64,000 nt of DNA from Colletes latitarsis (GCF_051014445.1 NC_135143.1:3100001-3164000), one strand, 5' to 3'; positions 13,360-24,619 are shown, counted from the first letter of the stretch. A program made the numbers and translations. Notes: generated by a model from the sequence alone, not told the origin.

Positions 13360-13819
13360 CAAGGACAAGGCTTCCTATTATATTATATATTGTTATTACT
13401 TTTCATTGCTAAAAATTTGTTATTTCGGTTGATACTGTTGCACTTATGGTCTTTATTGTAGCACAACACAAGTATAAAACAATAACTAAAAAATCTTTGG
13501 TACAATAAACAAAAAAAATAAAGAAAACAAATTTTAACAAACGACTTAAAACACTTTTAAGCATACTTCTTCAACTCATTCGCGCAACGCTCTACACTCT
13601 ACAGTCGTTTGACTTTCACACACTCTCTTCACTCATGCCAACCTTCCAATACTAAATTGTTTATGAATTATGTTTCTATCGAAAAGATATCATAGTCGAA
13701 ACGTCGAAATACCAATTGTCTCAAATCTAAATAAATCTTTATTTCTCACGTAAGCAATTAATTTTCACCGACTAAAATCGTTACCAAAATTATTACTCGA
13801 TAAACCAAATGGATTACGA

Positions 13820-14400
13820 TAATTCGAAGCTTCTGCTTACGGGATCTAAACCTTCGCAGGTGCGAGTTTCGATCGGATACACGTTGCAGCGAACGCATTA
13901 ACGAATGTCTTTACGATGTCGGTAAATCGAAGCTGATAATCGTTAGTAGTATCTTCAGTTTCATCGCTGCTTGCCTACCGTTTTTAGCATCGCAAAAAAA
14001 ACATGAACGATCCGCGACAATGGTGAAATGAGACGTGCATTGGTAAGCACAGAAATCGAGCGTGAAGTTCGATACGCCTCCGACTCGGTCAGTGTGTTTC
14101 TAGCGTGATTGGTGAACTGTAATTAGTATCTTCTAAGGTAAACAGAATTGGCCGGGAGCCGGGCCTGGTTCGATTGTTCGTTGCAAATTGTCGACAGTCG
14201 GTCGAATTAATCGTGCCCGTTCAAAGCGTGCACTCGCATGAGAGTAAATTATTTGCTCCGCGATCGACTGCGCGATTCCGAACTTCGGATCGAGCATTGA
14301 TCGCGTGGAAAGTACAATTTCTCGGTGGTCGACTGAGCAGTCGAGCGTATCATACACTGTGGTGCGAAAGTATAATCCTCACCTTTGCTGGCTTAGGACT
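13820..14400. other. GC-richer non-coding patch
   Basis: Both strands are open over 14133-14470 without a recognisable domain. A TCAGT initiator-like word (about 14088) lies 45 bp before AAG|GTAAAC (about 14138). This weakly resembles a first non-coding exon but rests on common short words only. Confidence 0.35.
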
Positions 14401-14493
14401 GAGAATAATGATAACGAACAAGAATGGCTTGTTTGAAAGATTGTACAAAATTCATGTCGACAGAAATTAATTTAAAGCAATATATAAATTATA

Positions 14494-14847
14494 TTTAAAA
14501 ACATTTCAAAGCAAATATTTTTAAACTCATTCTAGACTCAGTAACCCAACATTTTTAGATGGAAACTGTATGAGATAGAAATTCTTTTTTCTACCAGAAA
14601 GCATCCTTTTGCACGAAAAATACTTGTTTCGAATTTTTTTTAGAAGAAATGTATATGTACCGATCGTTAAAAACCTTTTTATATCAATATATTTCTTCCA
14701 AGAAAAATTCGAAACAAGTATTTTTCGTACAAAAAGATGCTTTCTGGTAGAAAAAGGAATTTCGATCTCATACAGTTCATATCTAAAAATGTTGGATTAC
14801 TGAGTCTAGAATGAATTTAAAAATATTTGCTTTGAAATGTTTTTAAA
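14494..14847. repeat. Long near-perfect inverted repeat (354-bp hairpin)
   Basis: The left arm (14494-14655) is the reverse complement of the right arm (14687-14847) at about 90% identity by eye, with a loop of about 31 bp around GTACCGATCGTTAAAAACC. Matching landmarks are TTTCTACCAGAAAGCATC with GATGCTTTCTGGTAGAAA and AATACTTGTTTCGAA with TTCGAAACAAGTATT. The arm sequence is not seen elsewhere in the window. It could be a foldback transposon, a recent inverted duplication, or the template of a long hairpin RNA. The arms hold short frames (e.g. 14609-14803 +), which are shadows. Confidence 0.85.
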
Positions 14848-15399
14848 GGAAGAAATATACTTACGCTAGTTGCTATGAACATTTTTATTTCAATATTAAA
14901 TTTATAGATAAGTAGTTTCCAGTCCTGCTGCACGTTTCGTGAGTAAACTCTAGTCTAGCCTGCTGCAGTGCTGTTTAAAGAAGAAACAATATTTTCGAAC
15001 GAGCAATATTTCAATTTCGTTGTAAAGAACTCGAAATATATACGATATGTGACTATGAGAGCAGACAAGATATATATTATACCTCTTTGAGCAGGCTAAC
15101 CACATCGTCAATATTTCTTTTCCTTCGCCTTTTCACTTAAGGTTCCAAAACGTGTTGCAAGGACGGTTGTATCGTTGGAATGTTTCACTTCACGATGGTT
15201 TACAGTGCAAAGTTGCAGCCATGTCTTCAATATAAATTCTTCCGTGCCACTAATCTTTGGATTCTTTATTCACATCACGAAGGAACAAATAATGGTTCCA
15301 GATAGGGCTTTGTTGCATTAAATAATGAACTACAAGCAGTCCCTATATTTTTATAAACTGGTTTTTGCTGAAATAAATTCTTTGTCGGGTTCACGTTCG

Positions 15400-15745
15400 T
15401 GTATTACCTTTATTCTTGTCAAGTCTTGAAACTGCAACATTGTACGGTTATATTTTTGTACCTTGTCGTATAATTCGAAGGCTGTTGTCGGTATGCCTAC
15501 GCAATCGGGAAAACACACGGCATTTTACGCTGACGTTTAACATTATTCCCTGGCCGGCGCTTGCACACCTTCAGGCCCCGTTTTACTTATTCCGCGAACA
15601 CAAGCGGTCTTACGCAATCCACATTTTTACCAAGGCGATCCGCGACGTACGCGTGCCTCGGCCGCAATGTCCGTTTCTTGTGGCGCCTAGAGCTGGTTCT
15701 ACTATGAAACTCACGAACCTTCGACTTCAGATCCCAAAATAAAAA
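15400..15745. other. GC-richer non-coding patch
   Basis: A 108-codon + frame (15416-15742) spans it. The peptide shows no domain or repeat and there is no clear start context or splice site. I leave it as non-coding. Confidence 0.35.
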
Positions 15746-16074
15746 AAGCATTCTTATTTATTAATTTGGATAAACTTCCGTAAAGGATATACTTCCGATT
15801 TTTTTTATACTCTGGATTCTTACGTATTTTGACGTACTGATTACGAGTATGATTGTGAAAACGGGCGTAAATTTTATTTTCATAGCGAAAACCATGAAAA
15901 AAACATAAAAATCAATTTTTTTATTTACTTCCAAAAATAATGGGAATTTTGAAAAATACTTCAAACAAAAGTTGTAGACCTCATCAAAATACACATTTTA
16001 TGTCTTATTGATTTTTGTCACAAAGACAATAGTTTTTGAGAAAAACGATATTAAATGTTCAAAACTTTATACAG

Positions 16075-16331
16075 GATGGTCCACGCAACTTGTGCAGCTC
16101 TGTAGTTTCCAAAATATGCGTTACACGGAAAAATTTGGTGTAGAAAAGTTGCATGGACGTGGAGACTTTTCGATGATTTGAAGATCAACTTTGTTATTTT
16201 AAATAGAATACTATATTTTTTATATCAAAATATAAATATTTATATTTTTTAACGAAGCCTCAATAAATAAATTGGTATTCTTGATTTACATTTTATCTTG
16301 ACCTCTACAATCTTCCATTTAAATTTTTCAA
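16075..16331. repeat. Mosaic of two transposon ends
   Basis: At 16075 there is TACAGGATGGTCCACGCAAC, which looks like the end of a different TIR element (CAGGRTGGTCCACGC). At 16248-16331 there is part of the right F1 TIR (AACGAAGCCTCAATAAA, TTGGTATTCTTGATTT), cut off before the CACCCTG terminus and joined directly to F2b sequence. Confidence 0.6.
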
Positions 16332-16570
16332 TATAGTCGAACTTGATAAAAGTAGTTACAAAAACTTTGTGTCTCAAATCATTTCCTCGGTTCAAAATAT
16401 TCTCCAACTGCGACACTTAAAGGATCAAAGAGGAGTATGGAGGTTTATTAATAAAAAATTCGATTCGATTCGACGATTGCAAACCATTTTCTTCCAATGC
16501 TGTAGCAATTCTCACGCACAACAGTGAATTATCCCTAAGCGTCGTGGCCTGGAGTAGTAGACTGCACGAC
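16332..16570 (+). repeat. Repeat F2b, copy 2
   Basis: About 180 bp nearly identical to 7750-7930, then a shorter diverged match to 7960-8015. The word CACGAC...AACAATTCAATCTATTGTA after it is also found, inverted, near 22500. Confidence 0.7.
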
Positions 16571-16639
16571 AGTTACAAAACAATTCAATCTATTGTACGA
16601 TATACACAAAAACTTACGAAACTGAATTAATATTTAATT

Positions 16640-17600
16640 TTACGAGATGGTGTTCTCGTCGCCATCGATCGCATAATCCGAGAGATCGAACGAGACGGGA
16701 GGGGGGGGGGGGGTAAAAAGCCGTCGTATCGGGTGAACGATTTAATTTGTCCGTTCAATTATCGGGGGAAACTCCGTTCGTTTGGCCGCGATCCACTGGA
16801 AACGTTCCTCCTTCGCGATCTAGGAGGGGGTGGGGGGTAGTGGAAGAAATGGTGGGGATAGTAATTCCTCGCGAGATCGAATTTCGCTGTTTGTCAGTGT
16901 CGCTGTTCGCGGATACCCGAGATTCAGTCCGCTCAAGATGAGAAATTTGGAGAATCCCTTTGTCGCGGCACCGCACGTTACCATAGAGTTGCTTGAGATT
17001 ACCTACCGGCTCTCGAGTGACCATGAGAAATTGCTTGCTCGGGATGTCGGATAATCACGAACACCCTGTACGTGAACCGGCAGGATTATGCGACGTTGTG
17101 CATATAGGTACTGTAAACTCTCCCTTCCATGCCGGCCCTCTATCCGCTTGTCCTCGAGTCCCCTCATCTTCCTCACTCTGTCTCCCTCTCTGTCTTTCTC
17201 TTTAGCGCGTCGACCTCCCCCATATCGTTGTCGCACAAATCTTCTCTTGTCTCATCTGTTACACCCTGAAATACTCGGACGTAATCAATGAGGGAGTGGG
17301 AGACGACGAGGGGAGGCTAGGTTGGTGTCTCACCTGGTAGCGCGTGTTTGTGTTTGCTAGCTTGGGAGGTCTCGAGCCGAATCGTGCGCGGACCCGACGT
17401 GAAACCGAGGGTGAAATGGATGTCGGATATTAAGTGTACGCGGCTGGCTAAGGAGTTTTCGAACGTATCGATCTTTTTATCGTGCGTTTTGCAACTGGCA
17501 TTTGACCCTGTGCAAGGTTCGGTTAGATGCGCCGCTATTTTCACTTGCGAGAGCTTCGAACCGCGTCGCTTTTGCGTAACTACTCTGAAATATGGAATTG
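16640..17600. other. GC-rich patch with long G runs
   Basis: G runs at 16696-16714 and 16825-16838 could form G-quadruplexes on the + strand. Many overlapping frames on both strands (16747-17632) are open, none with a recognisable domain. A pyrimidine-rich segment lies at 17155-17215. No gene is called. Confidence 0.45.
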
Positions 17601-17760
17601 GGTATTTCTCAATTCTTTCATTTCCACGTTAGTCAAGAAGCGATATAGAACTCCGCTCATTCGAACGAAATTATCGTCCAAGCATCGTTCCAGTTATGTA
17701 AACATTTTTCACAAACGGAAATATAAACAAAAAGTACCTTGCGTTTGCTATACTTTTCAC

Positions 17761-18487
17761 TAGACTGTGGATGTTTATGCAAATGCATATGTTTCTAGGA
17801 AATAGATAAGAGAGTGAACCCTAAATAAAAGTTTGCTTCATCGCTAGAGGTCCTTAAAAATATATTTTTTATAAAAATATATATCGAAACATATTGCATA
17901 TGCCATATATGTTTATTGCATTTCTTTTCATAAAATTAATGCTTCCGAACATCTATGTCAGCCTACTAATTCAACGTTTGTATACGATAGTCGTGGCAGA
18001 AATGACAACATAACAATTTATACATTTTGTGTTTACCTATACTGCATCATTAATGGTAACAGTTCATGGGTGCTACGGATAGTATTAATCAGTAATTCTG
18101 AAGTATTCTTGACAGATAGGTTCAACGGAAACAAATTTTATCAGGTCAAATTGTTAAAGAAACTAAAATAATTAAAGCATGCTACATCAGCAAATTCAAA
18201 TATGTCCCAATCACATCTTGTAATGTTGAGCGTTCGTTCTCAGTTTATATATTGACTTTAAATGATAAACGTCATCAACTAACTTGACAATATTGAAAAA
18301 ATACTCCTAATATATTGTAATTTAAATTATAATTGATTATTATTATGTGTCAGTAATAAAATTATTTGAACATATTTTTAATATATTTTGCATATTTCTG
18401 TATATTTTGACATATTATTGATACATATTTGACATATGTCACTTACATATTTTTACATATTTTTTTGACATAAACATGCACAGTCTA
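17761..18487 (+). mobile_element. hAT-family DNA transposon remnant
   Basis: The ends are imperfect inverted repeats: TAGACTGTGGATGTTTATG at 17761 against the reverse complement of 18467-18487 (TAGACTGTGCATGTTTATG). The 8-bp flanks CTTTTCAC and CTTGTCTA agree at 5 of 8 positions, as in a decayed hAT target duplication. Inside, 18174-18287 encodes a C-terminal hAT dimerisation-type segment. At 727 bp it is far shorter than an autonomous hAT (about 2.5-4 kb), so it is an internally deleted copy. The 3' part is rich in CATATTTT words. Confidence 0.7.
18174..18287 (+). pseudogene. hAT transposase C-terminal fragment
   Basis: The + frame reads ...PITSCNVERSFSVYILTLND, then KRHQLT and a stop (TGA 18285-18287). 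The pattern P-x-S-x-x-x-E-R-x-F-S, followed by K-R-x-x-L-T about 10 residues later, is the hallmark of the hAT C-terminal dimerisation region. In intact proteins this continues into an ENL-type helix; here the stop comes first. No start, BED finger or catalytic DDE part remains. It lies within the TIR-bounded element at 17761-18487. Confidence 0.75.
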
Positions 18488-18819
18488 CTTGTCTATTCCA
18501 ATTTAGGGTACGCCTCTTTAATCTAGTCTCTTTATCAATGCTACCTTCCCAAACGAATTGAATGCGTTCAACATCCCATTTATTGAACTACATGTCATCG
18601 AACTACAACTATATACCGCTTTAAACCGAGTTAAATCTATTACTCCTTGAAAAGAGACTTATAATGCATGATATTTTATTTGCATATGAAGTCCTACATA
18701 GCAGCATTCTATGCCCTGAAGTTTTGACTTTGTTTCATATTAACTACTCGCTAGCATCTATTAGAAATAATATCCTTCTTCAGCAAAAGTTTCATCGCAC
18801 CCAATATTAGATAATAATA

Positions 18820-19040
18820 AATGTACATAGTTCTATTATATAATAATGTCTTAATCGTACATAGTAACAAATTGTAATGTATTTAATTTTATTTATTGCA
18901 GGTAAGGAAATCCTTAAATAACCAGTTTACCTTCTTTGAAATATGTTCGAGTACCAGACCAGAACTACCTAAGTACGAGAACCATTCTTTGAGTAAGTAA
19001 ATTAATGAGAATTGCTGTCTAAAACATAACTTTTGAACGA
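18820..19040 (+). promoter_or_regulatory. Candidate recursive-splice (ratchet) site 1 with downstream donor
   Basis: TTTAATTTTATTTATTGCAG ends at 18901 and is followed directly by GTAAGG (18902-18907), so a 3' splice site abuts a 5' splice site. A second, stronger donor, GTAAGTAA, starts at 18993. The intervening 91 bp (18902-18992) is higher in C and G than the flanks and reads open in its first frame (30 codons). The whole block is paralogous to 46740-46960. Known recursive-splice sites in insect long introns have this juxtaposed layout, and a nearby downstream donor supports exon definition. The alternative is a 91-bp cassette exon. The strand implies a host gene transcribed on +. Confidence 0.5.
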
Positions 19041-19980
19041 TAGACTAAGCCATAGTAATTTTAATACTATGCATTAAATACTATGATAAATGGTACGTAG
19101 TTCTGTTTAAAGAAATATTAATGAAAATTATGTTTCTTTGATTAAAACAATTCATTTTTAGGCATTTCCTTGTATCGTTGAAATTAATATTTATGTCTGT
19201 TTTCTATTTTCAACAATTTTAATTATTCTAAATATATCGAAATATTCATGAATAAAAAAGTAAAATAATATAAAATTGTAAGATAAAAAAATATGTCATT
19301 GATCGTTGGAAAAGCCTAATACCACATTAAACCATTATCATTGGTTTCAATATTTCATATTCTATAACTGTGACAAATCTCAGTAACCCCTTTGCAGTCA
19401 GAATGCTGCAATGCTAGATTAATCAAAGAAATATGAATGAACGTTTATCTTTAGCTAAAAATATACATATATTCATATATTCGTGTACAAATATCATTTC
19501 AGGGAAAAAATAAATTTTACATTGTATATCAAATACAATCACTATCATTATGCAACAGCATGCTAAAATCGAAGTCGGACAATTCGTGTGTTCTTCCCTT
19601 GTCAGTTTTGTCCGCAACTATAGAGGAAATGGTAAAAAAAATGAGTGAGATAACCCTTTTATTTTTTAATCTAGAGAATAGTCAAAAGAATAATCTTAAA
19701 TTTTTTAATTTTGATGAATAAAATTAGAGAATTTCACGTGAAATAAGTTACATGACTATAAATATTGTGGACTTTACAAAATCTATGAATTTTTCGCTTT
19801 TTCTAAATTGATGCAAAATTGGACATCTAGCAAATGAGATGGTAATATGTGATAGCATTATTTTTCTGGGAAATAACTTCTGAAACTTAAAGGGTTTATA
19901 GAAAAGTTTTAATAGCATATAAATCTAAAATATAGCAATATAATTATAGTCTATGCAATCTTACAATAATTGCATATACA
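19041..19980. other. AT-rich; one F2 fragment at 19515-19605
   Basis: 19515-19605 matches F2 (TTTTACAT, CAATCACTATCATTATGC, GAAGTCGGACAATTCGTGTG; compare 23720-23795). The rest shows no feature. Confidence 0.5.
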
Positions 19981-19984
19981 GAGT

Positions 19985-20055
19985 CCTTCGTGGCTCCTCG
20001 TGGATTAGACGCTTGTCTTCGACTCTCGAGGTCTCGAGTTCGTTTCCCGAAGTTT
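19985..20055 (+). ncRNA. tRNA-like sequence, probably a tRNA relic or SINE head
   Basis: TGGCTCCTCGTGG at 19991-20003 resembles an RNA polymerase III A box, and GAGTTCGTTTCCC at 20036-20048 resembles a B box, spaced as in a tRNA. TCGAG/TCGGG-type pairing closes a 7-nt TTCGTTT loop, as in a T arm. A matched acceptor stem is not evident, so it is unlikely to be a functional tRNA. No second copy occurs in the window. Confidence 0.45.
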
Positions 20056-20739
20056 GAGAAAATTTTTCATATACCGGTTTTTCCAACTAGAATTATCTTA
20101 GATTAATCGTATCTATAAAAGCAAACTATGCACGAAATAGTAATGCAATAAATAATGGTATATACATGTATATTTCCGAACCTGTACAATCGTGATGAAT
20201 CCATAATATTGAACAGAACAAACACTGAATTCACAGTAGTTTAACCTTTAGTGTTTTCAGAAGATACATTTGATCCTAGTTGAAAGCTGTATTGGTTAAC
20301 TAATGTCAAATGTCTTGTATTGTTACCATGCCTCATTTCTTATAGAACATACCTTCCTGTTTTTCTTTAACATCACGAAATAAGTAACAGAAAAACAAAC
20401 TTTCTGTTGCATCAGAAACAACGAGCGTCTGTAAAATAATGGAATAGCGGTCGGACGAATACATACGGACGGACTGATGCTATATGATGTTCGTTTCCAT
20501 CAATTGCTATACGTATAATGCCAGTATTGCGTTAGTGTTCTCATATTTCTACTCTATCTCATAATCTTACCTTCTCCTCCATGTTTTTCTTCAATATGTA
20601 CACTAATGTATAGGTGTCATAAAGAAAAGTGTTATAACTTTGTTTAAATTTAAAAGTTAGATTTTCACAAGTTCTCTCGTAGGTTCCCATCTCGTAAAAT
20701 AAACAATTCCAAACTTTCAAACTTTAGTGTACATCTTTC

Positions 20740-21125
20740 AAAGAAGTTAACAATTGAATGTACCGGACACAGGGTAGCGGAAAAAAGGAAAATCGATCGT
20801 TCGAACGACCCGTTTTTCCGTCCGTGCCGGATATGACTACCGGCGAAAAGAGCGAGGGTGTCGGTGAAAAAAAAAAAATAAAGACATACCTTTGCAATCG
20901 CACGGCAAGCATCAACTGCCATACTTTACCGGTCCGGTTCTATCGCGCTTCGTGCTTGAACGATGGCCTCGTAAACGGCGTCGAAGTTGTGCTTTAATTT
21001 CGCGCGTGGAAATCGCGTATATTCGCGGAAACGGATGCGCCGTATTGCGCGCGAATTTATTCGTCGACGGACGGTCAAATAAACAAGTCTCAGGCGGTTG
21101 CCGAAAAGTCGATAGCCTAGCAACA
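20740..21125. other. GC-richer non-coding patch
   Basis: Overlapping frames on both strands (20665-20922 -, 20758-20997 +, 20892-21137 +) have no domain. An inverted ATCGATCGTTCGAACGA palindrome lies near 20791. Confidence 0.4.
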
Positions 21126-21286
21126 GACTTTATATAGGGGCTCGAAAATTGCGAACTTTATTTTGAGAACGTTTCATTTGCTGTTTTATACCAGAATCGG
21201 TCTTGTTGACGCAACGATTTTCTGCTGAATATTGAATACAGTGAGACAAACTTGGTGCAAACGTTGCCTATGGAACACAAACTAAT

Positions 21287-21395
21287 AAGGGAAGGACACG
21301 AACTGTTCAATTTGGATTTTAATGTACTTTTGCAGAATGATAGTGATCCTTTTTGGTGTATGTAAAACATTAGGTGTAGATACTCAACACTTTTT
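21287..21395 (-). repeat. Repeat F2 fragment, inverted, empty of F1
   Basis: The reverse complement matches 7600-7735 and the joined flanks of the 22.8-kb F1 insertion (GTTGAGTATCTACACCTAAT, then TTTTACATACA, then TGATAGTGATCC inverted). This is a second uninterrupted version of that site. TTAACACTTTGACTGCCACG directly after it (21391) resembles a piggyBac-type terminus, but no partner end is visible. Confidence 0.6.
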
Positions 21396-21578
21396 AACAC
21401 TTTGACTGCCACGTCATCCATATATGGATGACAGGATTTACCACTGTGATTGTTGGCTCCCACAAAATTCGTGGAGCTGATATAAATTAGCAAATAATTA
21501 TAATACCTATTTCCAAACACATTAATTTATTAACAAATATATAATCACATGTTAACAATTATACATATATAAATGGTT

Positions 21579-22067
21579 AATCTGTTCAAATTGTGTTCTA
21601 TTGCACTCTTGTATACTGGTCGTAACTCTTGTAGTCTATGTATCTATAATTGTTCTAATTTTGTAATTTGTCAATGCTCTGTTACTTGTCAGTGTTCTCT
21701 GTTCTGTGATTATATAACGAGTTGAAAAATAGGCGGTGATTCTATTTGCAAATCAGAAGTTTGCTCATCCTTCGTGGGCCTGTCTTCCTGAGCCTCCACA
21801 AATCCCACCTACTGAGGGTTGTACAGGGGTCGGCGTCCGCGGTCCCAAGGGGCAGGTTGATGGGCCCAAATTACCCCTTGAAACTAATTAAGTATGCTGA
21901 AAAGGCATTTAAGAAAAATTGAAATTTATCAATTATTGCAAATATTGTACACTTGAATGTACAATTGTCAAAAAAGGTACATTTGTCAGATAACCAAATT
22001 AAGTAATTTAAGTAATATTGAAATACATGACGCGCCCTAAAATATAAAACGTTTGGAATTCCAAACA
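21579..22067 (+). repeat. Repeat F3, copy 2
   Basis: See 9153-9600. It differs mainly at 21905-21960, where a different AT-rich filler replaces the GGTTTAATGGCTTTAG block of copies 1 and 3. Confidence 0.75.
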
Positions 22068-22289
22068 ATGATACTAGACAAATTAGTTCTCAAGTTAAGA
22101 CGTCGAGGGAAATAAATTTGGATAGAATTTGTAAATTATAACAAGGCTGCAAAAATAAGTACTGAACACAATTCTAGGTTATGTAGCTTACAATGGTCTA
22201 AAATTACAATTTTACTTTTGCAGAATATTCTACGGTTTTGATCTGTCACTGAACGTGTTAAGATACAAATAATTAATGTGGAGCAATTA

Positions 22290-23795
22290 TAAGTTTAGAT
22301 GACCATATCGACTATTCACAGAATGTCTCGTAAAATTTAATATTAATTCAGTTTATAAGTTTTTGTGTATTTTTCTGTTAGAGGAAAATATGTACCAAGT
22401 TTATAGATGCTGCAATACTGTAACAATTAGGAAAATTGCCTAATGATAGTTACATACCACAGTGAATCATCGTTAAGTGTAGCGAGTTGGTTTGGATTAC
22501 AATAGATTGAATTGTTTTGTAAGTATCATTCTGTGTACATCAGGCCGTAACACTTACAAATAATTCGGTATGGATTGTAGTATGTGAGCGTCATTAGATG
22601 CTGGTGAAGGCAATTCTCCTAATCGCTGCAGTATTGAAACATCAATAAACTCGTGGTACACATTTTCTTCCAATATCAAAATACACAAACACTTATAAAT
22701 TGAATTAACTTTAAATATTTATATTTTTAATAGTGTTGAGTATCTACACCTAATATTTTACATACAGGGTGTTCGGCCACCCTTGGAAGAAATTTTAATG
22801 AGAGATTCTAGAGGCCAAAATAAGAAGAAAATCAAGAATACCAATTTGCTGATTGAAGTTTCGTTAAGAAGTTATTAACAAAATTATTAATAAAATTTGT
22901 CCACCTACACGAATTTTTTTCTCGAAAGTGCGTAGGAGTTCGGTGGTACATCTGTTGATCAAAAATGATTGAAATTGATCCTTGCAGCCAAAAATAATTT
23001 TTTCAGAACGATTTGAAATTTTTTTTTTTAACCGAAAAATTTAGGCACCTACGCCCCCCGTCGATTTTTCTTCAAAATTCGTTTTTGATTTTTAATAAAT
23101 TTGTTTGACATAGTATGGAAATGTTGTCTAATACTTTTTTGTAGGCATCTATGAGAACTACTTCCCTACTAAATTTCAATGCGATACACTCATTATTGTA
23201 GAAGTTATGGTAGTTCGATAATTGGACCATTTTTAGGGGGGGTTTCGCACTTTACGGGTTTAAGGAATAACTTTTCGAATAGTTTCGGTATTTCTACATA
23301 TTCTTTGTCAAAATACGCGTCGGTTGCATTTTGAAACATTAAAATCCTTCAATCCGTTCAGGAGTTATGGTGTTTTAAAGTGTACGTATGAAATTTCGAG
23401 TAAACGTTTCTGGCCACATATTATATTTTCGATAATGAATTCTTTTCTCGAAACTGCGTAGGATTTCGGGGGTATGTCTATTCACTAAACATGATTGTAA
23501 TTTACCCCCGCAGCTAAAAATATTTTTTCCAGACCGATTTGAAATGTTTTTTTTCGTGGAAAAATTTTCCGGCCGGCATGAAACTTTAAACGTTAATAAC
23601 GTTTTAACGAACCCTCAATCAACAAATTGTTATTCGTGATTTTCGTCTTATTTTGCCCTCTACAATCTCTCATTAAAATTTTTCCCAGTGGTGGCTGAAC
23701 ACCCTGTATACCAATATGTGTCACTCTACTATCACTCTGCGAAAGTAGATTCAAATAGAAGTCGAACAGTTCGTGTCATTCTCTTGTAAGAGCAA
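22290..23795 (+). repeat. Repeat F2 copy interrupted by an F1 element
   Basis: 22573-22764 and 23707-23795 together match 7388-7735. The part at 22330-22450 is an inverted version of 22600-22700 (CAGTTTATAAGTTTTTGTG against CACAAACACTTATAAATTGA), so F2 is itself partly palindromic. The F1 insertion is described separately. Confidence 0.7.
22765..23706 (-). mobile_element. F1 element, complete, with TA target duplication
   Basis: It begins CAGGGTGTTCGGCCACCC and ends GGTGGCTGAACACCCTG, with TA on each side (22763-22764, 23707-23708). TIRs are about 115 bp. Internal units of about 145 bp run in the reverse sense relative to the 42.7 and 55.3-kb copies. Empty versions of the insertion site exist at 7640 (+) and about 21350 (-). 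No transposase. A TA target fits the Tc1/mariner superfamily; the superfamily call is an inference. Confidence 0.9.
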
Positions 23796-23904
23796 TAATG
23801 CGTAAAGCTTTTGGTGAATAACTGCTTAGAGAAAGTTATCGGGCATATACGGTGATTATGAAAGGAGGTTCGCCCGTGTAACACCTTTGTCTCGTAGGTT
23901 AGTT

Positions 23905-24074
23905 TTACGTCCTGTTATACCTGTGCATGGTACATTTCAGCAGGCTATAACTTCGTTAGTTTTCTGAATTTCTATTTAATGTTTGCTAGATATATTTTCG
24001 AGACTACATACTAGAAGAAAACGTAAAAAAATTCGATTTCTTTAAATCTCACAAAGTAGAAAGGCCCCTTAAGG
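23905..24074 (+). repeat. Inverted-repeat arm, partner at 25700-25870
   Basis: Reverse complement of 25700-25870 at roughly 80% by eye: TAACTTCGTTAGTTTTC, GATATATTTTCGAGACTACA, CACAAAGTAGAAARGCCCCTTAA. The arms are 1.6 kb apart. The left arm stops where the MITE at 24077 begins. Confidence 0.65.
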
Positions 24075-24076
24075 TA

Positions 24077-24451
24077 TAGTCCGGGCCAAAATATAGCGAG
24101 GTCGTAAACTAAACTCTTAAGGGTTGGGACCGACTCCTGCTGCGGCCTTTCTGAATGTTTTTCTGTGTTCGTAACTGCACTACCTTTTTTCATTTTTTAG
24201 ATGCATATGTTATAAACAGGTAAATTAAGATATTAAAGATTTGAGTAAGACCTTTACCTATTATGATACCTCTAAAAATGGCTTTCTAAAAATGTCGACA
24301 CTAGATAAAATATTTCTTCGTACGGCCCTGACTATGGTCTAAGGCCCTTAGCTGCTCGTATTTCTATCAATTCACTTGTTTCGGGAGCTGAAACGTATAA
24401 ACTTTAACACCCATTCGAGTTTACGACCTCGCTATATTGTGGCCCGGACTA
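24077..24451. mobile_element. MITE, 375 bp, TIRs about 35 bp, TA target
   Basis: The left end TAGTCCGGGCCAAAATATAG is the reverse complement of the right end, with CTATATTGTGGCCCGGACTA ending at 24451. The match continues through GCGAGGTCGTAAACT. TA flanks each end (24075-24076, 24452-24453). The interior holds no transposase (frames 24011-24193 - and 24376-24606 + are shadows). It is non-autonomous and no second copy is in the window. Confidence 0.8.
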
Positions 24452-24619
24452 TACAAGAAAAGTTCCAACTCGAGCTCATAAAGAATCGAAGCAATCTAAA
24501 CAATCAGTCCCAAGTCATCGACTGGTGGAAGAATGAAGTATTAAGGTGTCAGCACGGTGCTAGTAGTCCCGTACAAGAATCAATTGGAGTACAGGTAAAG
24601 AACTAGAGAAGCAAGAGTT

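Noticed and set aside
14085..14140. TCAGT initiator-like word followed by a GTAAAC donor, as a first exon
   Set aside because: Both words are common by chance; no TATA or downstream element, and no coding exon follows.
18902..18992. Coding cassette exon (30 codons open)
   Set aside because: Not excluded, but the paralogous 46816-46902 interval is 87 bp and open in a different phase, which does not fit a conserved coding exon. Kept as a splicing-site candidate instead.
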